DNA from: Rhodobiaceae bacterium
GTDB lineage: Bacteria; Pseudomonadota; Alphaproteobacteria; MED-G09
Direction: 5' to 3'
NCBI GenBank assembly: GCA_002726005.1
Contig: PBRS01000045.1
Location: 1 to 61,093, forward strand
DNA length: 61,093 nucleotides
The notes beneath the pieces are model-generated. The model was not told where the DNA came from and ran no database searches. It saw only the letters and a list, made by a program, of their open reading frames with translations. Position numbers and translations under genes: made by a program. Below, in pieces: positions 8,950-17,687 of this stretch (position 1 is its first letter; every line of letters begins with the position of its first letter).

Positions 8950-10287
8950 CTATTTTCTCTTTAATCTTTCCATTACTTTATTATAGCCCATTAATAAAAT
9001 AAGTTTATTTAATTCTGGTCCATTTGTTTTTCCTGTTAAGGCAAGTCTTATTGGCATAAATAATTCTTTACCTTTTTTTTGTGTTTTTTCTTTTAATTTT
9101 GATATCCATTCATCCCATGTTTTTGAATCCCACGGCTCATTTGGCAAAAGATCCTGAGCAACAATTAAATAATTATCTTCGATATTAAAATCACCTTGAA
9201 TTGGTTCATTTAAAATTCTAATCCAGTCACTAACTTCTGATAAAGTTGTGATATTTTGTTTAATACAATCCCAAAGTTCTTCATCAAAACCATCATTATG
9301 GTCTTTAATAAGATGAGATATTTGTTGAAAATTATAATTAGAAATTAATTGTGAATTAAGTTTATCTAACTGATTATTGCTATAGCGAGCAGGCGATTTA
9401 CTAAGTGAACTAATTTCAAACTTATCAGCTAAAAGATCTAATGATTCATAAGCTTCAATATCAACTGAACTACCTATAGACGCATTAAGAGAGTTGACTG
9501 CATTAGGATCAATGCCTTTTTCTCTAATCTGCTCAATTGAGGATGCTGCATTTCTTTTTGAAAAAGGTTCACCGCTCTCTGAAACTAATAAAGAATTATG
9601 TCCAAAAATAGGTATATTTGAATCAAGAGCATTAAAAATTTCAATTTGTATTCCAGAATTTGTAATGTGATCCTCTCCTCTAATTATATGGGTTATACTC
9701 ATATCAATATCATCCACAACGCTAGGAAGATTATATAGGTAATCACCATCTTCTCTTTTTATAACAGGATCAGACTGGGCTGCTAGATCAACATTTACAT
9801 CCCCTCTAATTAAATCTTTAAATTTAACTTTTTTACTCGAAAGCTTAAATCGCCAATATGGTTTTTTTCCGGAATCCAATAATGATTTTATTTCATCTTG
9901 TTTAAGTTTTAAGGCGCCTCGGTCGTAAACAGGTGGCATTCTTCTTGTAATTAATCTTTTTCTTTTTTTATCTAATTCATCGGGCGTTTCAAAACAAGGA
10001 TAAATTAATTCTTTAGCTTTCAGAATATCAAATGCCTCATCATAAAGTTTAATTCTATTTGATTGTTGGAAACATTCATCATACTTCAATCCAAGCCAAC
10101 CAAGATCCTCTTTAATGCTATCTATATATTTATCTTTACTTCTCTCTTGATCAGTATCATCAATTCTTAAAATAAATTTTCCATTATTTTTTTTCGAAAC
10201 CAAAAAATTAAGCAATGCAGTTCTTACATTCCCTACATGCAACAAACCCGAAGGACTAGGAGCAAATCTTGTTATTGGATTATTCAA
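8950..10287 (-). CDS. gltX: Glutamyl-tRNA synthetase
   Basis: Class I aminoacyl-tRNA synthetase charging tRNA-Glu, and often tRNA-Gln in alphaproteobacteria. The N-terminal motif FAPSPSGLLHVGN has the HIGH equivalent at 17-20. The KMSKS equivalent reads GEPFSKRNAASSIEQIREKG, close to the GLSKR form seen in alphaproteobacterial GltX. At 445 residues it is slightly short. The start codon is TTG at 10287, inside the end of nadE, so translation is probably coupled. Many alphaproteobacteria carry two gltX copies and this could be either one. The window also encodes tRNA-Gln(UUG), which would need misacylation and GatCAB if no GlnRS exists. Confidence 0.93.
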   Translation of the reverse strand: MNNPITRFAPSPSGLLHVGNVRTALLNFLVSKKNNGKFILRIDDTDQERSKDKYIDSIKEDLGWLGLKYDECFQQSNRIKLYDEAFDILKAKELIYPCFETPDELDKKRKRLITRRMPPVYDRGALKLKQDEIKSLLDSGKKPYWRFKLSSKKVKFKDLIRGDVNVDLAAQSDPVIKREDGDYLYNLPSVVDDIDMSITHIIRGEDHITNSGIQIEIFNALDSNIPIFGHNSLLVSESGEPFSKRNAASSIEQIREKGIDPNAVNSLNASIGSSVDIEAYESLDLLADKFEISSLSKSPARYSNNQLDKLNSQLISNYNFQQISHLIKDHNDGFDEELWDCIKQNITTLSEVSDWIRILNEPIQGDFNIEDNYLIVAQDLLPNEPWDSKTWDEWISKLKEKTQKKGKELFMPIRLALTGKTNGPELNKLILLMGYNKVMERLKRK

Positions 10288-11929
10288 TTTTATCTCTAAA
10301 TTTATTAGTTATTGGATATCTTCTATCTCTTCCAAAGTTTCTTAAACTAATCTTAACCCCTGGGGCAGATTGTCTTCTTTTATACTCTGATACATATAAT
10401 AAATTCTCAACCTTTTTAATTTTCTCTCTAGAATAACCTTTTTTCTCAAGTTCACTTGTACTTAATTCATATTCTACTAAGCCCTCTAAAATTTGATCTA
10501 ATTCATCATAAGGAGGAAGCGAATCAGAGTCTTTTTGATTATCCCTAAGCTCGGCAGTTGGTTCTTTACTTATTACCGAAGAAGGTATGACATCTTTCTT
10601 ATCTAATAATATATTGCTTGGGAGATTGCTATTTCGCCAATTAGCTAGAGCATATAGCTCTGTCTTATAAATATCTTTTATAGGATTAAATCCTCCATTC
10701 ATATCTCCATATAAGGTTGAGTAACCAACTGAAACTTCTGATTTATTTCCTGTCGTAATTAACATCTTTCCTTTCTTATTGGATATAGCCATCAATATTG
10801 TACCTCTTATCCTTGATTGCATATTTTCCTCTGTAATATCTTTTGGTAAGCCCTTAAATGAATCCTTTAAAGACTCCTCAAGTGATAAAAAAGTATCATT
10901 TATTGATATAGTTTCTAAATTAATTTCTAGTCTATTTGCGCAATCCTTAGCGTCAATTGTGCTATTTTCAGATGTATAAGGTGAAGGCAACATATAAGCT
11001 TCAACTTTATCTTTACCAAGGGCATCTACCGCTACAGCAGCACAAAATGCAGAATCTATACCACCAGATAAACCTAAAATAACACCTGGGAAATTATTTT
11101 TACCTACATAATCTCTCAAACCAATAACTGTTGCCATATATATATTTTCTAAATCAGAAAATTTGAATTCATCAAAGGATAAATTATTAAATTTTTTTTC
11201 TTTTTCATTAAACTCAATAACAGCAGTATTCTCTTGCCATGGAGGAGCCTCATATATTATTTCTTTATCTCCATTCATTATAAGACTGCTTCCATCAAAA
11301 ACCAATTCGTCCTGACCTCCAACTTGGTTAATATATGCAAATGGAAGTCCAATCTCAGATACTCTATCTTCTATAATAGTTTTTCTCTGATTAATTTTAT
11401 ATTTGTCAAACGGAGAGCCATTTGGAGAAATTATTAATTCACACCCTTTATTCTTAAGCTCTAAACAAACATTGTCCTGCCAAATATCTTCACAAATTGG
11501 AACTCCTAACTTAATTCCTCTAAATTCAAATACTTTTGGAATATCATTTTTTTTAAAAACACGCTTTTCATCAAAAACGCTATAATTAGGTAAATTAACT
11601 TTTTTAGAAAACCCAATCAACTTACCTTTATCTACAATTGCTGCAGCATTAAATAGATTATTTTTCTCATAAATTGGCAGGCCGATAATTAAACCTAATT
11701 TTTTTATTTTTGAATAATTTATCAATTTATCCAAAGCATTTCTGCATTCTTCGACAAATGACTTTTTTAAAACTAAATCCTCAGGAGGGTAGCCAGATAA
11801 AAAAAGTTCTGAAAAAACAACTAGATCAGAATTTAATTCTTCCGCTTGATCAAGCATATCGATCGCTCTTTTAAGATTGCCATCGATGTCTCCAACAATG
11901 TTATTTATTTGTGCTAAAAATAATTTCAT
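10280..11929 (-). CDS. nadE: Glutamine-dependent NAD+ synthetase
   Basis: Final step of NAD+ synthesis: amidates nicotinate adenine dinucleotide using ammonia released from glutamine. The first 270 residues form a nitrilase-fold glutaminase domain with the Glu-Lys-Cys triad visible as Glu41 (VFSELFLSGY), Lys109/110 (GFSKK) and Cys146 (GVPICEDIW). The synthetase domain begins near 270, with the ATP-pyrophosphatase P-loop SGGIDS at 288-293. The 549-residue length fits the two-domain bacterial enzyme. It leads the minus-strand nadE-gltX-cimA operon and overlaps gltX by 8 bases. Confidence 0.94.
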   Translation of the reverse strand: MKLFLAQINNIVGDIDGNLKRAIDMLDQAEELNSDLVVFSELFLSGYPPEDLVLKKSFVEECRNALDKLINYSKIKKLGLIIGLPIYEKNNLFNAAAIVDKGKLIGFSKKVNLPNYSVFDEKRVFKKNDIPKVFEFRGIKLGVPICEDIWQDNVCLELKNKGCELIISPNGSPFDKYKINQRKTIIEDRVSEIGLPFAYINQVGGQDELVFDGSSLIMNGDKEIIYEAPPWQENTAVIEFNEKEKKFNNLSFDEFKFSDLENIYMATVIGLRDYVGKNNFPGVILGLSGGIDSAFCAAVAVDALGKDKVEAYMLPSPYTSENSTIDAKDCANRLEINLETISINDTFLSLEESLKDSFKGLPKDITEENMQSRIRGTILMAISNKKGKMLITTGNKSEVSVGYSTLYGDMNGGFNPIKDIYKTELYALANWRNSNLPSNILLDKKDVIPSSVISKEPTAELRDNQKDSDSLPPYDELDQILEGLVEYELSTSELEKKGYSREKIKKVENLLYVSEYKRRQSAPGVKISLRNFGRDRRYPITNKFRDKIE

Positions 11930-11968
11930 TTTTCTAAAATCTAATATTTATCATTAGTTTAAACAAGT

Positions 11969-11998
11969 TTGCTTATTTATTATAACATTATATATACT
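11969..11998 (+). promoter_or_regulatory. Likely sigma-70 promoter of the CurA-like reductase gene
   Basis: TTGCTT at 11969-11974 could be the -35 box, with TATACT at 11993-11998 (18-base spacer) or TATATA at 11991-11996 (16-base spacer) as the -10 box. The gene start at 12030 has an AGGAG ribosome binding site six bases before it. Read by eye in AT-rich DNA, so moderate support only. Confidence 0.4.
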
Positions 11999-12029
11999 TA
12001 TCAATATTTATATCCAAGAGGAGTTAATT

Positions 12030-13040
12030 ATGAGCAGTAATAGAAGTAAAGAAATTCATTTGGCTAGTAGGCCAACTGGATTCCCTGATGATAAAAATTT
12101 TATAGTTAAAGAAGTTGATTTAACTGATCCAAATAATAACGAAGTGTTGGTAAAAAATTTATGGATGTCTGTTGATCCCTATATGAGAGGTCGAATGATT
12201 GACAGGAAGAGTTATGTACCGCCTTTTCAAATAGATCAAGTCCTCGAAGGTGGAGCAATTGGTATCGTTGAAAAATCTAATTCTAGCGAATTAAATGAAG
12301 GTGACTATGTAATGTCAAATTATGGTTGGAGAGAATATTTTGTTGCTAATGAAAATAACTTAAAAGTAATAAATCCTGAATTTGGTCCTATTCAAGCTTA
12401 TTTAGGAGCCCTTGGTATGCCAGGTCTAACTGCATATTCGGGTTTACTTGAAGTTGGTAAGTTACAGGATGGAGAAAATGTTTTGGTTTCCGCAGCTGCA
12501 GGTGCTGTTGGATCTGTAGTATGTCAAATAGCTAAAGCAAAAGGTTGTAAGGTCTATGGAACATCAGGTTCAGATGAAAAATGCAGATGGCTTGAAGAGG
12601 AGTTAGGTATAGATAAAGCAATAAATTATAAAAAAGTAGATAGCCTAATATCAGAATATAGATCTCAAATAGCTGATGGAATAGATGTTTATTTTGAGAA
12701 TGTTGGCGGTGATCATCTTGAAGCAGCAATCAATATTTTAAATGTAGGCGGAAGAATTGCTCTTTGCGGAATGATTGATCAATATAATGACGAGGCTTTA
12801 AGAAGTGGTCCATCTAATTTGATGATGTTAATTATGAAAAATGCAAGTATGGAAGGTTTCATTGTTTCAAAATATAATCATCTTCAAGAACAATTCTTAA
12901 ATGATATGAAGGGTTGGATCGATTCTGGGAAGTTATCTTGGAAAGAGACAGTTGTTGAAGGCATTGATAATGCGCCTAAAGCTTTTATAAATTTATTTTC
13001 AGGAAAAAATACTGGTAAAATGCTTGTAAAAATATCATAA
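12030..13040 (+). CDS. NADP-dependent oxidoreductase, zinc-free MDR family (CurA / leukotriene B4 dehydrogenase-like)
   Basis: A 336-residue medium-chain reductase that probably reduces the C=C bond of alpha,beta-unsaturated carbonyl compounds with NADPH. The N-terminal signature NLWMSVDPYMRGRM and the nucleotide-binding loop AAAGAVGSVVCQIAKAKGC (about residues 154-172) are typical. The structural and catalytic zinc ligands of true alcohol dehydrogenases are absent. The late motif VGGRIALCGMIDQYN also fits. A strong AGGAG precedes the ATG. The sufE-like gene follows by 7 bases and the MFS gene after that, suggesting a three-gene operon. CurA itself reduces curcumin, but the native substrate here is unknown. 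Confidence 0.88.
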   Translation: MSSNRSKEIHLASRPTGFPDDKNFIVKEVDLTDPNNNEVLVKNLWMSVDPYMRGRMIDRKSYVPPFQIDQVLEGGAIGIVEKSNSSELNEGDYVMSNYGWREYFVANENNLKVINPEFGPIQAYLGALGMPGLTAYSGLLEVGKLQDGENVLVSAAAGAVGSVVCQIAKAKGCKVYGTSGSDEKCRWLEEELGIDKAINYKKVDSLISEYRSQIADGIDVYFENVGGDHLEAAINILNVGGRIALCGMIDQYNDEALRSGPSNLMMLIMKNASMEGFIVSKYNHLQEQFLNDMKGWIDSGKLSWKETVVEGIDNAPKAFINLFSGKNTGKMLVKIS

Positions 13041-13047
13041 GATAAAA

Positions 13048-13470
13048 ATGAGTGATTTAAAAATTGAAGATTTAATTATCGATTTTGAATTTTTTGATAA
13101 TTGGGAAGACAAATATAAATACATTATCGAATTAGGTAAAAACTGTCCTTCATTAAATGAGGATGAAAAAAATAATGATAATAAGGTTGATGGTTGCGTA
13201 AGCCAAGTCTGGTTAATTATAAAAAAAGAAAAGCTAGGTGATAAGGTTATTCTTAAATTTAGAGGCGATTCTGATGCTTTATTAGTTAAAGGCTTAGTAG
13301 TTATTCTTTTCAGTATTTTTTCAGAAAAATCACCAGATGAAATTATTAAGATTGATGCTTTTGAAAAATTGAGAAATCTTGATCTTGAAAGAAATCTTAC
13401 TATGCAAAGATCAAACGGGTTATCATCAATGGTTAAAAGAATTAAAGAGGAAGCCCAAAAATATATCTAA
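13048..13470 (+). CDS. sufE: SufE family Fe-S cluster assembly protein
   Basis: A 140-residue sulfur-acceptor protein that takes sulfane sulfur from the SufS cysteine desulfurase and passes it to the SufBCD scaffold. The conserved cysteine is Cys50 in the motif VDGCVSQVW, preceded by the family's NWEDKYKYIIELGK start. Length and motif spacing match SufE. No other suf genes are in the window, which is not unusual because sufE is often apart from the suf operon in alphaproteobacteria. It sits between a reductase and an MFS exporter in one transcript. Confidence 0.9.
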   Translation: MSDLKIEDLIIDFEFFDNWEDKYKYIIELGKNCPSLNEDEKNNDNKVDGCVSQVWLIIKKEKLGDKVILKFRGDSDALLVKGLVVILFSIFSEKSPDEIIKIDAFEKLRNLDLERNLTMQRSNGLSSMVKRIKEEAQKYI

Positions 13471-13472
13471 AT

Positions 13473-14663
13473 ATGACTAGAAATTTTTTATATTACATGA
13501 TTGGGCAAGGGTCATGGTTTCTTTCTCAAGGCCTTCAAATGGTTCTTTTTCCAACAATTCTAGTTTTAATGCTTAATGTTTCACCATCTTTCTATGGTTT
13601 GGCACAAGTATCTATTCTTGCCCCTTCAATTTTCTTAATTGTCTTAGGGGGAGCAATTGCAGATAGGGTTGATACAAGAAGATTGCTAGGAATTATTCAT
13701 CTTTTAGCTACTTTACCATTATTCCTTATATTATTTGGACTTAATTATAGTTTTCTTTCTTTTCAAATTATGATTTTGTATGGTCTAACGACTGGAACAG
13801 CTCAGGCCTTTGCTCTTCCGGCAAGAGATAGTTTGCTTAACAAGGTTGCTGATGGAAATATTCAAAAAACCGTAATAACAGCCATGCTTATTCAATTTAT
13901 TTGTCAATTAAGCGGAATGAGTATGGGTGGTTTAGCAGATGAGTGGGGAATTTTTCCTCTTGTTATTATGCAAATTGTAGCTCTTTTATTTGGTGGTTAT
14001 TTTGCTTTCCATCTTCCAAAAAAAGAGGAGACTTCCCCATTACCTAAACTTAATGAAATGTTTAAAGAAATAGCCGAAGGTTTTACTGAGGTAAAAAAGT
14101 CAAAGGAAATATTTCCAGTTGTAATGGCAATGGGTATAGTTGGTATTTGCTACATGGGAAATAACCTAGTGGCCCTTCCTTATATAACCACTGAAAGATA
14201 CGGCCTAGGTTCTGCTGGCTTTGCAATAGTTACTTCTTCTTTTTGGGCAGGAACTGTCTTTTCAAATATAGTATTAATTCTTAATCAACAATTAAAAAAC
14301 TGGGGCAAAATAATGGTATTTAATTTATTTTTTGGAACCATACTTATTTTCTTAGTATTCAATATTCCTTTTTGGCTATTTTGTTTTCTAGTTTTTGCTT
14401 GGGGGAGTGGAGCAGGTGTAGTTATATCAATAAGCAGAACAATAACACAAACTTTTGCAAAAGAGACACATAGGGGAAGGATCTTATCTATTTATTCTTT
14501 AGCAATATTTTCTTTTGGTCCATTAGGAGCTCTTATCTGTGGCTTTATAATCGAAAACTTTGGTATTGCAAATAATGTTATTATATCGTCACTGACGGCA
14601 ATGATAGCTCTTTCAATATTAGTTATAAAGACAGATTTGTATAAAATTAAATCTCCTAAATAA
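13473..14663 (+). CDS. MFS transporter (EntS-like, about 12 membrane segments)
   Basis: A 396-residue polytopic inner-membrane protein with about twelve hydrophobic segments. The loop 2-3 signature GGAIADRVDTRRLL, characteristic of major facilitator proteins, is near residues 59-72. The overall pattern, including FALPARDSLLNKV in the first half, resembles the enterobactin-exporter group, whose members export siderophores or other small molecules. It starts two bases after the sufE-like stop and is probably last in that operon. Its stop is one base from the convergent enoyl-CoA hydratase gene. The substrate cannot be told. Confidence 0.85.
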   Translation: MTRNFLYYMIGQGSWFLSQGLQMVLFPTILVLMLNVSPSFYGLAQVSILAPSIFLIVLGGAIADRVDTRRLLGIIHLLATLPLFLILFGLNYSFLSFQIMILYGLTTGTAQAFALPARDSLLNKVADGNIQKTVITAMLIQFICQLSGMSMGGLADEWGIFPLVIMQIVALLFGGYFAFHLPKKEETSPLPKLNEMFKEIAEGFTEVKKSKEIFPVVMAMGIVGICYMGNNLVALPYITTERYGLGSAGFAIVTSSFWAGTVFSNIVLILNQQLKNWGKIMVFNLFFGTILIFLVFNIPFWLFCFLVFAWGSGAGVVISISRTITQTFAKETHRGRILSIYSLAIFSFGPLGALICGFIIENFGIANNVIISSLTAMIALSILVIKTDLYKIKSPK

Positions 14664-14664
14664 A

Positions 14665-15564
14665 CTATGAATATTCTTTCTCATCCCACCAAGGATAGTA
14701 ATCTGGCATATCTTCAATTCCATCTGAAAAGTTAGCTTCTCTTTTTTCTAAAAATGAAGTAACACCCTCTTTTGCATCTTGCATTCTTCCTCTTGCAAAA
14801 ATACCTCTGCTATCAATTTTATGCGCTTCCATTGGATGATCAGCACCAGCCATTTTCCATAACATTTGTCTTGAAAGAGCAACTGATACTGGTGCGCAAT
14901 TTTGAGTTATTTCAAGTGCAATTTCTTTTGCATCATTAAGTAGATTATCAGCTTTATGAATTGATCTTACTAAACCACCTCTTAAAGCTTCTTCAGCAGG
15001 AAAAACTTTTCCAGAATAAACCCATTCAAGCGCTTGTGAAATTCCAACTATTTTTGGTAAAAACCAAGAAGAACAAGCCTCAGGAACTAACCCCCTTCTT
15101 GCAAAAACAAAGCCATATCTTGCTTCTTCAGAGGCCAATCGAATATCCATAGCAAGTTGCATTGTAATCCCAACTCCTACAGCAGGTCCATTACATGCTG
15201 AAATGACAGGCTTAAGACAATCAAAAATCCTTAATGTCACAAGACCACCCCCATCCCTTATGCTTGGATTAGACCAATCTATTCCGCCATTTTCTAAAAC
15301 AGCACCTTGTTTATCTTTTCGATCGTCACGACTCTCAAAATCAAATGTTCTTGCTCCTGCTGAAAGATCTGCTCCAGCGCAAAAACCCCTACCTGCACCG
15401 GTGACTATGATCGCTTTTACATTATCGTCTTTATCTGCTTCATCAAATGCCTTGATGAGATCATTTTGCATTTGGAAATTAAAAGCATTTAATTTATCTG
15501 GTCGATTCAGTGTGATCGTTAAAATATTATCTTCAATATCATATAACATAGTGTCAAAATTCAT
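14665..15564 (-). CDS. Enoyl-CoA hydratase/isomerase family protein (crotonase fold)
   Basis: A 299-residue crotonase-fold protein acting on acyl-CoA thioesters. It shows the oxyanion-hole segments GAGRGFCAGADLS (about 57-69) and NGPAVGVGITMQLAMDIRLAS (about 124-144), and a C-terminal segment with KREANFSDG. The usual second catalytic Glu position reads RRGLVPEACSSW, retaining a Glu. Length is somewhat above the common 260 because of an insertion near residues 70-105. The neighbouring acyl-CoA ligase and MaoC hydratase, transcribed divergently, suggest a shared fatty-acid or side-chain degradation role. Confidence 0.88.
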   Translation of the reverse strand: MNFDTMLYDIEDNILTITLNRPDKLNAFNFQMQNDLIKAFDEADKDDNVKAIIVTGAGRGFCAGADLSAGARTFDFESRDDRKDKQGAVLENGGIDWSNPSIRDGGGLVTLRIFDCLKPVISACNGPAVGVGITMQLAMDIRLASEEARYGFVFARRGLVPEACSSWFLPKIVGISQALEWVYSGKVFPAEEALRGGLVRSIHKADNLLNDAKEIALEITQNCAPVSVALSRQMLWKMAGADHPMEAHKIDSRGIFARGRMQDAKEGVTSFLEKREANFSDGIEDMPDYYPWWDEKEYS

Positions 15565-15660
15565 TTTTTCTCCAATCTATCTATATTATAGACTTTCTTT
15601 TTTAATAATTTTTATAATATGATACAGATAAAATTAATAAAATAGAAATAGGTTTTTTTA

Positions 15661-17208
15661 ATGCACCCACATATACATGCAAAAAATAATCCTGATAAAC
15701 CTGCATTTATTATGGCAAACTCGGGAGAAGTCGTAACTTATAAAGAGCTTGATGAAAGATCAAATAAGATTGCCAACTTATTTAGGTCAAAGAACCTAAT
15801 TCCAGGTGACCACATAGCAATATTTATGGAAAATAATGTAAGATTTACTGAAATCTTATGGGCAGCACAAAGATCAGGATTATATTATACTCCTATTTCA
15901 TCAAGATTAACTGCTACTGAAGTAGAATATATTATTCGTGATTGCGAGGCTAAGCTAATAATTACTTCAAATACCTTAAAGCATGTAGTAGTTGAACTAA
16001 CAAATCTTATAAATGATATTTCCGATAGATATATAATTGATGGAGAAATAGATGGCTGGAATAGTTTAGAGGAAAGTCTAATTTCCATGCCCAGCTCTCC
16101 AATAAATGATGAGATTATGGGTCAGGATATGCTTTATTCTTCTGGAACAACTGGAAAGCCAAAAGGAATTAAACTTCCTCTTAAAAATATTCCTATAGAG
16201 CAATCAGAAGATTTAATGCAAGTTGTAACAGGTCTTTATGGAATGAATCAAGACACAGTATACTTATCACCTGCTCCCTTATACCACGCTGCTCCCTTAA
16301 GATTTACAATGGGTGTGAATTATCTTGGCGGAACAAATATAATTATGGAAAACTTTGATGCTGAAAGCTCTTTAAAATTTATCGAAAAATATTCTGTTTC
16401 TACTAGCCAATGGGTTCCAACAATGTTTGTAAAAATGTTTAAGCTACCTGAGGATATTAGAAATAAATATGACTTATCATCTCATAAATGCGCTATCCAT
16501 GCTGCAGCTCCTTGTCCAATTAAAATAAAAAAAATGATGATAGAATGGTGGGGCAAAATAATTCATGAATTTTACGCAGGTTCAGAAGGTAATGGATTTA
16601 TCGCATGTAATTCGGAGGAATGGTTAGCTCATGAAGGAACCGTTGGTAAACCAATTGTAGGCGTTCCTCATATCTGTAATGATGAGGGTGCAGAATTACC
16701 TATTGGAGAGGAAGGAACAATTTGGTTTGAGGGTGATAGTGATTTTAAATATCATAAAGATGAAAAAAAAACAAAAGAGTCTAGACACCCTATTCATAGT
16801 AATTGGTCAACATTGGGTGATGTAGGAAAACTTGATGAAGATGGATATCTCTATTTAACCGATAGAAAAGCATTTATGATAATTACAGGTGGAGTAAATG
16901 TTTATCCTCAAGAAACCGAAAATTTATTAATCACACATCCAAAAGTTTCTGATTGTGCTGTCATTGGTGTTCCAAATGAAGAATTTGGAGAAGAAGTAAA
17001 AGCAGTTATAGAGCCAATTAAATGGTCAGAGCGCGGGGAAAATTTAGAGGAAGAATTAATTAATTTTTGTAAAGAAAACTTATCTTCTATCAAATGTCCA
17101 AAATCGATAGATTTTGAGAAGGAACTTCCTAGACATCCGACAGGAAAGCTCTATAAAAGATTATTGAAAGATCGATACTGGGGTAATAAAAACTCTAAAA
17201 TTGTATAA
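15661..17208 (+). CDS. AMP-dependent acyl-CoA synthetase/ligase
   Basis: A 515-residue adenylate-forming enzyme that activates a carboxylic acid with ATP and joins it to CoA. The P-loop YSSGTTGKPKG is near residue 160. The downstream adenylation motifs are visible (HEFYAGSEGNG, TLGDVGKLDEDGYLYLTDR), as are the mobile C-terminal domain hinge and the catalytic Lys in HPTGKLYKRLLK near the end. The MaoC-like hydratase follows by 14 bases with its own AAGGAG ribosome binding site. The pair looks like an acyl-CoA activation and hydration unit. Chain length or ring specificity cannot be read from the sequence. Confidence 0.9.
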   Translation: MHPHIHAKNNPDKPAFIMANSGEVVTYKELDERSNKIANLFRSKNLIPGDHIAIFMENNVRFTEILWAAQRSGLYYTPISSRLTATEVEYIIRDCEAKLIITSNTLKHVVVELTNLINDISDRYIIDGEIDGWNSLEESLISMPSSPINDEIMGQDMLYSSGTTGKPKGIKLPLKNIPIEQSEDLMQVVTGLYGMNQDTVYLSPAPLYHAAPLRFTMGVNYLGGTNIIMENFDAESSLKFIEKYSVSTSQWVPTMFVKMFKLPEDIRNKYDLSSHKCAIHAAAPCPIKIKKMMIEWWGKIIHEFYAGSEGNGFIACNSEEWLAHEGTVGKPIVGVPHICNDEGAELPIGEEGTIWFEGDSDFKYHKDEKKTKESRHPIHSNWSTLGDVGKLDEDGYLYLTDRKAFMIITGGVNVYPQETENLLITHPKVSDCAVIGVPNEEFGEEVKAVIEPIKWSERGENLEEELINFCKENLSSIKCPKSIDFEKELPRHPTGKLYKRLLKDRYWGNKNSKIV

Positions 17209-17222
17209 TAAAGGAGATTATA

Positions 17223-17675
17223 ATGAGAGAATTTAAAAATGTTGCCGAATTGGCCGATTGCGTTGGTGAAGAAATTGGAGTTAGTGAGTGGTTCTCAATT
17301 GATCAAAATAGGATAAATGATTTTGCTGATGCAACTGGAGATCATCAATGGATACATATAGATCCTGAAAGAACTGAAACAGAACTAGGAATGCCTACAA
17401 TTGCTCATGGATTTTTAACTTTGTCTCTAGTTCCTATGCTTACATCTCAAATAAGCACTATAAAAAGTGTAACTAGAGGTATAAATTATGGAACCAATAA
17501 AGTTAGATTTACCAATATGGTCCCAGTAAATTCAAAAGTTAGAGCTAAATCTGTACTTGTAGAGGCGCAATCAAAGGCTGGAGGCACACAATTAACCTCA
17601 GAAATAAGTATTGAAATCCAAGGACAAGATAGGCCTGCAATGGTTGCTGAAACAGTATCTATTGTATTTGAATAA
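17223..17675 (+). CDS. MaoC family (R)-specific enoyl-CoA hydratase/dehydratase
   Basis: A 150-residue hot-dog-fold protein that adds water to trans-2-enoyl-CoA. The hydratase motif ADATGDHQWIHIDPERT has the catalytic pair Asp40 and His45, and the later conserved GTNKVRFTNMVPVNSKVR segment is present. Single-domain length is normal. The AAAGGAG ribosome binding site is close and strong. The gene lies directly after the acyl-CoA ligase and 12 bases before oligopeptidase B, so all three may share one transcript, though the peptidase is unlikely to share the pathway. Confidence 0.92.
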   Translation: MREFKNVAELADCVGEEIGVSEWFSIDQNRINDFADATGDHQWIHIDPERTETELGMPTIAHGFLTLSLVPMLTSQISTIKSVTRGINYGTNKVRFTNMVPVNSKVRAKSVLVEAQSKAGGTQLTSEISIEIQGQDRPAMVAETVSIVFE

Positions 17676-17687
17676 AAGTTCTTAATC

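Noticed and set aside
15203-15622. A 139-codon plus-strand open frame opposite the enoyl-CoA hydratase
   Set aside because: It lies almost wholly antisense to a well-supported crotonase-family gene and its protein has no recognisable features.
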